Source of the DNA: Methylopumilus sp009926035
GTDB taxonomy: Bacteria > Pseudomonadota > Gammaproteobacteria > Burkholderiales > Methylophilaceae
Reading direction: 5' to 3'
Length of the DNA stretch: 15,262 nucleotides
Assembly: GCA_041165405.1 (NCBI GenBank)
Contig: JBEANL010000018.1
Location: 1 to 15,262 of the forward strand
The stretch's first letter is position 1. Each line of letters opens with the position of its first letter. The position numbers and the translations under genes were made by a program. Positions 10,401 to 15,262 of this stretch are shown here, piece by piece. The notes under the pieces are model-generated. The model saw only the letters and a program-made list of their open reading frames with translations, was not told where the DNA came from and made no database searches.

Positions 10401-11653
10401 ACTTTTGGATGCGCTCTTCGATTAAATTTCATACGACCTACATTAGATAGATCATATCGATCTTCATTAAAGAATAGCCCTTTAAATAAAGCCTCAACCG
10501 CATCTTCAGTTGGTGGCTCACCAGGTCGCATCATTCGATAAATAGCAACTTTAGCGCTATATTGATCAGGCACTTCATCTGAAGTAAGTGTTTGAGAAAT
10601 ATAATCACCATGATCTAAATCATTTGAATAAAGTGTATGAATTTGTCCTACGCCTACTTCAATAAATTTATCTAACACTGATTCTGTGATTTCATCGTTT
10701 GCATTAGCTATCACTTCGCCTGTATTTTTATCTACAATTGCTTTTGAAAGCTTACGGCCTAAAATAAAATCTTTATCTACTGTGATTTTATTTACGCCTG
10801 CTTTTTCCATATCGCGAATATGTTTAACAGTAATGCGTTTGTCTTTTTGAACAATTACATTTCCCCTTTTATCAGCGATATCAAATTTAGCAATTTCACC
10901 TCTTAAACGATCAGGAACTAATTCAAACTCAATTGATTTTGCAGTCACATTGAATGAATCAAAGTCGTAATATGTTTCTAGAATTTGTTCTGGTGAATAG
11001 CCTAAAGCTTTTAACAAAATTGTGACCGGCATTTTTCTGCGACGATCTACACGGAAATATAAATAATCCTTGGGGTCAAATTCGAAATCTAACCAAGAAC
11101 CACGATAAGGGATGATTCTTGCAGAAAATAATAATTTACCGGAGCTATGTGTTTTACCTCGATCATGCTCAAAAAACACACCAGGGCTTCTATGAAGTTG
11201 AGATACAATAACTCGCTCAGTACCGTTAATAACAAACGAGCCGTTATCTGTCATAAGCGGAATCTCGCCCATGTACACTTCTTGTTCTTTAATTTCTTTA
11301 ACTGTTGGTTTTGATGCTTCTTTATCCATAAGAGTTAAACGAACTTTGACTCTCAATGGAACACCGTATGTTAATCCGCGTTGTTGACATTCTTTAACAT
11401 CAAACGCTTCTTCACCTAAATTGTAAGTAACAAAATCGAGTCTTGCATTGCCAGAGTGACTTACGATAGGAAATACTGAATTGAATGTAGACTGCAAACC
11501 TTCACTTAGTCTTTGTTCAGGATGCGTATTTTTTTGTAAAAAAGCTGCGTAAGATTCAAGCTGCATGGTGAGCAAATATGGAATATCTTGCACACGCTCT
11601 CTTTTAGCAAAACTTTTTCTAATACGTTTTTTTTCAGTAAAGGAATAGCTCAT
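7484..11653 (-). CDS. rpoB: RNA polymerase beta subunit
   Basis: Beta is the second-largest core RNA polymerase subunit, contributing to the active site and binding rifampicin. I place the start at ATG 11653-11651 (1389 residues). It gives [20 protein letters not shown], matching the family N-terminus, and has AGGAGA 4 nt upstream. An in-frame ATG 24 nt further upstream (11677) would add MKITPGDA, which includes the translated ribosome site, and is unlikely. The rifampicin pocket region [20 protein letters not shown] (533-552) is intact. D540, H550 and S555, equivalent to E. coli D516, H526 and S531, are wild type. Compared with E. coli it has Thr for N518 and Val for I530, changes I believe are ordinary in betaproteobacteria. 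It follows the rplL-rpoB attenuator and precedes rpoC by 11 bp. Confidence 0.98.
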   Translation of the reverse strand: [1389 protein letters not shown]

Positions 11654-11750
11654 TGCGTCTCCTGGTGTAATTTTCATAAAACAATAAACTTTTATGATTT
11701 AAGAATATTGTTTTATAAATTTTTATAAGTTTTAACCTATTAATTATCTA

Positions 11751-11795
11751 AAACAAAAAATAGCAAAGGCTGACAGCAAGCTGTCAGCCATGCTA
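11751..11795 (-). terminator. rplL-rpoB intrinsic terminator/attenuator
   Basis: Just after the rplL stop, the minus strand has a perfect 9-bp stem GGCTGACAG/CTGTCAGCC with a 4-nt loop (11789-11768). A 5-bp outer stem TGCTA/TAGCA (11795-11791 with 11765-11761) extends it. TTTTTTGTTT (11760-11751) follows immediately. This is a textbook intrinsic terminator on the coding strand. No clear promoter for rpoB was found below it, so it should be leaky, as in E. coli, where a terminator here passes only a fraction of transcripts and lowers rpoBC output relative to the stalk proteins. Confidence 0.88.
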
Positions 11796-11802
11796 ATTAG
11801 CA

Positions 11803-12183
11803 TTACTTAAGTTCTGCTGTAGCGCCAGCTTCTTTTAATTTAGCTAGTGCTTCATCAGCTGCAGCTTTTGCAACACCTTCTTTAATTGCTTTCGGTGCGC
11901 CGTCTACTAAATCTTTAGCTTCTTTTAAGCCAAGACCTGTAATTTCGCGAACAGCTTTAATTACGTTTACTTTGTTGTCGCCTGAAGCAGTCAACATCAC
12001 TGTAAACTCAGTTTTTTCTGCAGCAGCAGCGCCACCAGCAGCAGCAGGTGCAGCAGCAACAGCTACAGCAGCAGCAGCAGCTGAAACACCAAATTTTTCT
12101 TCCATATCTTTAATAAGTTCTGACAAGTCAAGAACTGACATTGCACTTACTGCATCTAAAATTTCAGCTTTAGAGATAGCCAT
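11803..12183 (-). CDS. rplL: 50S ribosomal protein L7/L12
   Basis: L7/L12 forms the multicopy ribosomal stalk that recruits and activates translation GTPases such as EF-G and EF-Tu. The 126-residue product has three parts. A dimerising N-terminal domain includes LSELIKDMEEKFGVSA. An Ala/Gly-rich hinge spans about residues 35-55. The C-terminal domain carries the factor-binding region KVNVIKAVREITGLGLKEAK. The ATG at 12183-12181 has TAGGAG upstream. It follows rplJ, whose product anchors L12 dimers, by 41 bp. The hinge is encoded by GCT/GCA repeats, visible on the plus strand as agc/gca runs at about 12020-12082. Transcription then meets the attenuator before rpoB. Confidence 0.98.
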   Translation of the reverse strand: MAISKAEILDAVSAMSVLDLSELIKDMEEKFGVSAAAAAVAVAAAPAAAGGAAAAEKTEFTVMLTASGDNKVNVIKAVREITGLGLKEAKDLVDGAPKAIKEGVAKAAADEALAKLKEAGATAELK

Positions 12184-12224
12184 TTAATACTCCTAATAAA
12201 AAATTTAAATTAATCGTTTAAAAA

Positions 12225-12746
12225 TTACGCAGGTTTTTGATCGCGAACTGCTGCTAAACCACGTACAAATTTTGTTGGTACCTCATTAAGCGTACGAACA
12301 AATTTCGCAATCGGTGCTTGCATTGTTCCCAATAATTTTGCGAGTAATTCTTCACGACTTGGTAATGATGCTAATGCTTCAATATTTGAAGCGCTCATTA
12401 CCTTATTCGGCATTGCTCCTGATTTAATAACAAACTTATCGTTTGATTTGGCAAATTCATTGAGTACTTTAGCAACAGCAACTGGATCAGTTGAGATGCC
12501 ATAAACTATTGGACCTACCATTTCATTGGCTAAGTCAGAGAATGCAGTTCCATCTACGGCTCTTCGAACTAATGTGTTCTTTAAGACACGAAGATAAACT
12601 CCTGATTTTCTGGCTTGAACTCTTAATGCTGTCATTTCGCTTACACCGATACCTCGATTTTCTGCCAAAACAACTGCTTGAGCGCCCGCGATTTGCTTAT
12701 TAACTTCAGCAACCACTGCCTTTTTTTGTTCAAGATTAAGACTCAA
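12225..12746 (-). CDS. rplJ: 50S ribosomal protein L10
   Basis: L10 is the stalk base: it binds 23S rRNA and L11 through its N-terminal domain and carries L7/L12 dimers on its C-terminal helix. The 173-residue protein begins MSLNLEQKKAVVAEVNKQIA, and VLKNTLVRRAVDGTAF is a typical L10 segment. The start is TTG (12746-12744). It is chosen because the N-terminus aligns with the family (MALNL... in E. coli) and a strong AAGGAG lies 6 nt upstream; no ATG sits near this point. The 227-bp upstream leader carries an L10-type autoregulatory RNA. A TTG start together with feedback repression would keep L10 in proportion to its targets. Confidence 0.97.
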   Translation of the reverse strand: MSLNLEQKKAVVAEVNKQIAGAQAVVLAENRGIGVSEMTALRVQARKSGVYLRVLKNTLVRRAVDGTAFSDLANEMVGPIVYGISTDPVAVAKVLNEFAKSNDKFVIKSGAMPNKVMSASNIEALASLPSREELLAKLLGTMQAPIAKFVRTLNEVPTKFVRGLAAVRDQKPA

Positions 12747-12752
12747 GGTCTT

Positions 12753-12758
12753 CTCCTT
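12753..12758 (-). promoter_or_regulatory. Ribosome binding site fixing the TTG start of rplJ
   Basis: The minus strand reads AAGGAG, then six nucleotides (AAGACC), then TTG. The full-strength site at ideal spacing supports TTG at 12746 as the true start of L10. Confidence 0.85.
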
Positions 12759-12770
12759 CCGTTAAATTAA

Positions 12771-12790
12771 GTATTAAGTAAACTTAATAC
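12771..12790 (-). promoter_or_regulatory. Hairpin next to the rplJ ribosome site
   Basis: GTATTAAG and CTTAATAC form a perfect 8-bp stem around a TTTA loop, 12 nt before the AAGGAG of rplJ. It is AT-rich and has no U-tract, so it is not a terminator. Its position between the L10-binding fold and the ribosome site suits a relay of the regulatory signal, but that role is inferred. Confidence 0.5.
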
Positions 12791-12799
12791 CAACATTAC

Positions 12800-12839
12800 G
12801 GCGACCTCTATCAGGATGCTATCCTTCAGGGGTACCGCC
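12800..12839 (-). promoter_or_regulatory. Imperfect hairpin in the rplJ leader
   Basis: On the minus strand GGCG pairs with CGCC, ACC with GGT, and AGGAT with ATCCT around an AGC loop, with small internal loops between the stems. Its first bases (GGCGGT) overlap the strand that closes the base of the L10-type fold, so the two structures may compete. Pairing was read by eye only. Confidence 0.45.
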
Positions 12840-12896
12840 ATCTGCGTAGGCTCTAGCAAAAGATCACTAGAATTAGACTTGTTAGCACCTACGGTC
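12834..12896 (-). ncRNA. L10 leader (L10 autoregulatory mRNA element)
   Basis: The RNA contains GACCGTAGGTGCTAA on the 5' side and GAGCCTACGCAGATGGCGGT on the 3' side. CGTAGG pairs with CCTACG, and an inner stem TTCTAG/CTAGAG closes a 10-nt loop. The ACCGUAGGUG ... CCUACGCAGAUGG arrangement is the recognisable core of the L10 leader family, a kink-turn bound by L10 with L7/L12 to repress rplJ-rplL translation. It lies about 90-150 nt upstream of the rplJ start, the expected place. Confidence 0.85.
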
Positions 12897-12899
12897 TTT

Positions 12900-12957
12900 G
12901 AAAGCTTCACTGATATTTTTATATCAATGAACCCAAAGTTCTTTTTAAAAAGCTTTC
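12900..12957 (-). promoter_or_regulatory. Extended inverted repeat at the head of the rplJ leader
   Basis: TTCATTGATAT and ATATCAGTGAA (12931-12921 with 12916-12906) form an 11-bp stem with one G-T pair and an AAAA loop. A second outer pair, GAAAGCTT/AAGCTTTC, sits at 12957-12950 and 12907-12900 and overlaps the inner stem by two bases. No T-run follows, so it is not a terminator. It could be a processing site or an upstream part of the L10 leader; function unknown. Confidence 0.45.
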
Positions 12958-12973
12958 GCTTCCTTTTAATTCT

Positions 12974-13663
12974 TTACACTAAACTTGCTGAATCGATTCT
13001 TACGCCAGCACCCATCGTGCTAGAAACCGATAATTTTTTTACAAAAATACCTTTTGTTGTTGGTGGCTTAGCTTTATTAATTGCATCAACTAATGCTATT
13101 AAATTACCTTTTAATTGATCAACAGAGAATGATGCTCGGCCAATAGTGCAATGCACGATACCGCCCTTATCAGTTCTATATTGAACTTGCCCACCTTTTG
13201 CATTTTTAACTGCTGCGGCTGTATCCGGTGTTACCGTACCCACTTTTGGATTTGGCATTAAACCTCTTGGGCCTAATACTTGTCCTAATGCTCCCACAAC
13301 TTTCATAGCATCTGGCGTTGCAATTACTACGTCAAAATCCATCATGCCACCTTTAATTTTTTCAGCGAGATCATCGAATCCAACAATATCTGCACCTGCT
13401 GCTTTTGCAGCTTCAGCTGCAGCGCCTTGAGCAAATACTGCAACACGAGTTGTTTTGCCTGTACCGTTTGGAAGTACTAATGCACCACGAATAAGTTGAT
13501 CAGATTTTTTAGCATCAATACCTAGATTGATAACTGCATCTACTGATTCATCAAATTTTGCTGTTGCTGTTTCTTTAACAAGTTGAAGACCTTCTTGCGC
13601 GGGATAAGATTTATCACGGTCAACTTTAGATCTTAGTGTTGTAATTCTTTTATTTAATGGCAT
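12974..13663 (-). CDS. rplA: 50S ribosomal protein L1
   Basis: L1 builds the mobile L1 stalk that handles deacylated tRNA at the E site, and in many bacteria represses its own L11 operon. I place the start at ATG 13663-13661 (229 residues, MPLNKRITTLRSKVDRDKSY). It lies one base after the rplK stop, with GGAGG 9 nt upstream. An in-frame GTG nine bases upstream abuts the ribosome site and is rejected. The family signature GQVLGPRGLMPNPKVGTVT is present, and the C-terminal part of domain I ends MGAGVRIDSASLV. The tight junction suggests coupled translation with rplK. The 227-bp gap after it is the rplJ leader. Confidence 0.97.
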   Translation of the reverse strand: MPLNKRITTLRSKVDRDKSYPAQEGLQLVKETATAKFDESVDAVINLGIDAKKSDQLIRGALVLPNGTGKTTRVAVFAQGAAAEAAKAAGADIVGFDDLAEKIKGGMMDFDVVIATPDAMKVVGALGQVLGPRGLMPNPKVGTVTPDTAAAVKNAKGGQVQYRTDKGGIVHCTIGRASFSVDQLKGNLIALVDAINKAKPPTTKGIFVKKLSVSSTMGAGVRIDSASLV

Positions 13664-13664
13664 C

Positions 13665-14096
13665 TTATACACCCTCCACTTCTATACCCATGCTTCGCGC
13701 GCTCCCTGCGATTGTTCGCACTGCAGCATCCATATCAGCCGCTGTAAGATCTGCCATTTTTGTTTTAGCAATTTCTTCAGCTTGCGCTCTAGTAATTTTT
13801 CCAACTTTATCTGTATGCGGTCTTGGTGAGCCTTTTTCTAATTTTGCTGCTTTCTTAATTAGAATTGATGCAGGTGGCGTTTTCATAACAAAAGTAAAAC
13901 TCTTGTCTGCGAAAGCGGTAATCACCACAGGGATAGGTAATCCGGGTTCAAAAGTTTGTGTAGCAGCATTAAATGCTTTACAAAACTCCATAATGTTCAA
14001 GCCTCTTTGACCTAACGCAGGTCCCACTGGTGGACTCGGGTTAGCTTTGCCGGCTGGGATTTGTAGCTTTATATAGCCAACGATTTTCTTTGCCAT
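13665..14096 (-). CDS. rplK: 50S ribosomal protein L11
   Basis: L11 binds the GTPase-associated centre of 23S rRNA with L10, takes part in factor binding, and in enterobacteria is needed for RelA activation. The 143-residue product is the usual length. It opens MAKKIVGYIKLQIPAGKANP, followed by SPPVGPALGQRGLNIMEFCK, the proline-rich N-domain contacting thiostrepton-type antibiotics in other bacteria. The rRNA-binding C-domain begins at about residue 75 and ends MGIEVEGV. The ATG at 14096-14094 has TAGGAGA upstream. Its stop is one base from the rplA start. The preceding gap holds a candidate L1-binding RNA. Confidence 0.98.
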   Translation of the reverse strand: MAKKIVGYIKLQIPAGKANPSPPVGPALGQRGLNIMEFCKAFNAATQTFEPGLPIPVVITAFADKSFTFVMKTPPASILIKKAAKLEKGSPRPHTDKVGKITRAQAEEIAKTKMADLTAADMDAAVRTIAGSARSMGIEVEGV

Positions 14097-14111
14097 TTCA
14101 TTCTCCTAAAT

Positions 14112-14143
14112 TAGGTACAAGCGCTTTTTTAAAAAGCTCCCTA
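14112..14143 (-). promoter_or_regulatory. Candidate L1-binding leader of rplK-rplA
   Basis: Minus-strand RNA TAGGGAGC ... GCGCTTGTACCTA folds as follows: outer stem TAGG/CCTA, an asymmetric internal loop (GA opposite GCTTGTA), then inner stem GCTTT/AAAGC with an AT-rich loop. A short stem, uneven internal loop and second stem around GGGAGC is the layout of the L1 site in 23S rRNA and of the L11-operon leader it represses. It ends about 15 nt before rplK. The fold is visible; L1 binding is inferred. Confidence 0.6.
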
Positions 14144-14165
14144 GTTAATTTTTACTGCTGTACTA

Positions 14166-14702
14166 CTAAACTTCTTTTTCAACTTGGCCAAACTCAAGCT
14201 CAACTGGCGTTGCTCTGCCAAAAATAACCACTGATACTTTAAGCTTGCTTTTTTCGTAATTGATATCTTCGATCGTTCCTGAAAACTCTTTAAAGGGTCC
14301 GTCAATAACTCGAATCGATTCACCTTTTTCGAATGTAAGTTTTTGCGTTGGATTAGTTTTGCTTTCATCCATACGCTGTAAAATAATTTCTACTTCTTTA
14401 TCTTTAATTGGTGTTGGCTTTAACGCACTTCCGCCAATAAATGCTGTTACCTTCGGCGTGCTTTTAACTAGATGCCAACTCTCGTCATTCATTTCCATTT
14501 GAACGAGAACATAACCTGGGTATAGTTTTCTTTCGCTTAATGTTTTTTGGCCAGCCTTCATTTCAATAACTTCTTCTACAGGTACCAAAATATCGCCAAA
14601 AAGATTCTGAAGATTTGATCGCTCAATTCTTTCAGAAAGTCCTTTTTGAACTAACTTTTCATATCCAGAAAAAGCTTGGACAGCATACCAGCGCATCGTC
14701 AT
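14166..14702 (-). CDS. nusG: Transcription elongation/antitermination factor NusG
   Basis: NusG binds the RNA polymerase clamp to suppress pausing and, through its KOW domain, links to Rho or to ribosomal S10. I start it at ATG 14702-14700 (178 residues, MTMRWYAVQAFSGYEK); ATG 14696 is an equally plausible alternative two codons later. A longer TTG start at 14726 would overlap secE by 22 bp and lacks family support. The NGN domain covers about residues 4-110, with the conserved RKLYPGYVLVQMEMNDESWH. The KOW domain begins at GESIRVIDGPFKEFSG and ends RATPVELEFGQVEKEV. The gene ends in two in-frame TAG codons. It is joined to secE by a TAG-TAATG junction, suggesting coupling. Confidence 0.96.
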   Translation of the reverse strand: MTMRWYAVQAFSGYEKLVQKGLSERIERSNLQNLFGDILVPVEEVIEMKAGQKTLSERKLYPGYVLVQMEMNDESWHLVKSTPKVTAFIGGSALKPTPIKDKEVEIILQRMDESKTNPTQKLTFEKGESIRVIDGPFKEFSGTIEDINYEKSKLKVSVVIFGRATPVELEFGQVEKEV

Positions 14703-14704
14703 TA

Positions 14705-15049
14705 CTAACCCCGTCCTAATAACCAATTAATCATGTATGAAAAACTTATATCTACAAATGCCAAGAAAACTGCCATCACAGCAACAAGAATAAATACAGT
14801 AATTGTCATTTGTATTGTTTCTTTTCTTGTTGGCCATACAACTCTTTTAGCTTCAATAATGGATTCATTAATAAATCCAAATGTCTTTTGACCAAGAGCC
14901 GTTTTCCAAAAAACTAAACCTGCTAATCCAAGCCCAACAAGAATTGCTAGTATTCTTAATACTAAGGCTTGATCACTTAATAGATAAAACCCAACTATTC
15001 CTGCTACAAAAAGTAAGAATGAAAAAACAATTTTTAACTTATCCGTCAT
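14705..15049 (-). CDS. secE: Preprotein translocase subunit SecE
   Basis: SecE is the essential small subunit of the SecYEG channel and clamps SecY in the inner membrane. The 114-residue protein has two N-terminal membrane segments (about residues 8-24 and 30-49). An amphipathic segment follows, with the SecE signature INESIIEAKRVVWPTRKET (about 60-78), and then a last membrane segment (about 82-110). This three-span layout is the proteobacterial form. The ATG at 15049 has a weak AAGAAG ribosome site. It lies 19 bp after tRNA-Trp and directly before nusG, the classical secE-nusG pair. Its stop TAG is followed by TAATG, where nusG starts. Confidence 0.97.
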   Translation of the reverse strand: MTDKLKIVFSFLLFVAGIVGFYLLSDQALVLRILAILVGLGLAGLVFWKTALGQKTFGFINESIIEAKRVVWPTRKETIQMTITVFILVAVMAVFLAFVDISFSYMINWLLGRG

Positions 15050-15068
15050 TAATACTTCTTTCTTTTAA

Positions 15069-15144
15069 TGGCAGGCCAGGAGGGTCTCGAACCCCCAACC
15101 CTCGGTTTTGGAGACCGATACTCTACCAATTGAGCTACTGGCCT
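15069..15144 (-). tRNA. trpT: tRNA-Trp (anticodon CCA)
   Basis: The minus-strand 76-mer folds as a full cloverleaf. The acceptor is AGGCCAG/CTGGCCT, the D arm GCTC-AATTGGTA-GAGT, and the anticodon arm TCGGT-CTCCAAA-ACCGA with anticodon CCA. The variable loop is GGGTT and the T arm GGGGG-TTCGAGA-CCCTC. Discriminator G and the 3' CCA are encoded. It lies 23 bp after a tuf stop and 19 bp before secE. No convincing own promoter was seen, so it is probably cut from a longer tuf-secE-nusG transcript. The tuf-trpT-secE order is common in betaproteobacteria. Confidence 0.98.
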
Positions 15145-15167
15145 AAATATAAAATTTATCTCTAAAA

Positions 15168-15262
15168 CTATTCAATCACCTTAGCAACAACACCAGCACC
15201 TACTGTGCGGCCACCTTCACGAATCGCAAAGCGTAAACCTTCTTCCATCGCGATTGGTGCAA
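15168..15262 (-). CDS. tuf: Elongation factor Tu, C-terminal fragment (copy before trpT)
   Basis: This is the 3' end of a tuf gene running off the right edge; the last 30 complete codons and a TAG stop (15170-15168) are visible. The translation APIAMEEGLRFAIREGGRTV followed by GAGVVAKVIE is the conserved C-terminus of EF-Tu domain III. It is upstream of trpT-secE-nusG, the tufB position. With the N-terminal fragment after fusA at the other edge, the two tuf loci flank the whole cluster. Such copies are usually kept near-identical by gene conversion, but this cannot be tested here. Confidence 0.97.
   Translation of the reverse strand, partial: APIAMEEGLRFAIREGGRTVGAGVVAKVIE

Noticed and set aside
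11972..12187. Plus-strand open frame rich in Ala opposite rplL
   Set aside because: It is the antisense shadow of the Ala-rich hinge of L7/L12; repetitive codons keep both strands open. No ribosome site or family likeness.
12912..12957. TATAAA within the 12906-12931 hairpin as an rplJ promoter
   Set aside because: No acceptable -35 box lies 16-18 nt upstream; the sequence there is A-rich. The match reflects the hairpin's AT content.
12945..12965. Small GAAA-loop hairpin followed by T's after rplA as a terminator
   Set aside because: The stem is only AAGC/GCTT plus wobble pairs, and the T-run is consumed by pairing then followed by A's. Too weak for an intrinsic terminator.
12816..13118. 100-codon plus-strand open frame across the rplA-rplJ gap
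   Set aside because: It overlaps the L10 leader and the rplA 3' end; the gap is better explained by structured RNA.
13664..13672. GTG start for rplA three codons upstream
   Set aside because: The GTG directly abuts GGAGG, leaving no spacing; ATG 13663 has proper spacing and sits one base after the rplK stop.
14703..14726. Upstream TTG start for nusG giving 8 extra residues
   Set aside because: It would overlap secE by 22 bp, has no good ribosome site and adds residues not expected in the family; ATG 14702 fits better.
15145..15174. Possible promoter TTGAAT-18-TATATT ahead of tRNA-Trp
   Set aside because: The -35 box lies in the tuf 3' end and transcription would begin at or inside the mature tRNA, so it cannot make the precursor. 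An AT-rich coincidence is likelier.

Overview
This window is a housekeeping block of translation and transcription genes, all read from the minus strand. The proteins (EF-G, RpoB, RpoC, NusG) look betaproteobacterial and the DNA is AT-rich. The gene order tuf–trpT–secE–nusG–rplKAJL–rpoBC–rpsL–rpsG–fusA–tuf is the classical one. Together these suggest a small-genome, AT-rich betaproteobacterium, possibly Methylophilales (OM43/Methylopumilus-like). That placement rests on recognition by eye; no search was run.

In transcription order (high to low coordinates), the window opens with the 3' end of one tuf gene (EF-Tu) and a tRNA-Trp(CCA). Next come secE (translocon subunit) and nusG (elongation factor), joined by a TAATG junction. 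The rplK-rplA pair follows, preceded by a stem/asymmetric-loop/stem RNA resembling the L1 autoregulatory site. The 227-bp rplA-rplJ gap holds a clear L10-type leader plus several further hairpins. rplJ (TTG start) and rplL follow. A strong hairpin with a U-tract lies between rplL and rpoB, at the classical partial-attenuation position. rpoB and rpoC are coupled.

After rpoC a near-consensus sigma-70 promoter (TTGACA, 17-nt spacer, TACAAT, GC-rich discriminator) begins the str operon: rpsL, rpsG, fusA (GTG start) and the first 28 codons of a second tuf gene, cut by the window edge.

The genes form one growth-rate-controlled programme: ribosomal stalk and L1 proteins, RNA polymerase core, small-subunit proteins, and the elongation factors EF-G and EF-Tu. 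The likely controls are feedback by L1 and L10, attenuation before rpoB, and a separate promoter for the str genes. I saw no mobile element, CRISPR array, defence system or foreign gene, and no undescribed protein system. Gene-free gaps are short (227 bp at most). What deserves a second look is RNA-level regulation in those gaps, some non-ATG or mis-callable start codons, and the apparent lack of room for the E. coli-type S7 site.
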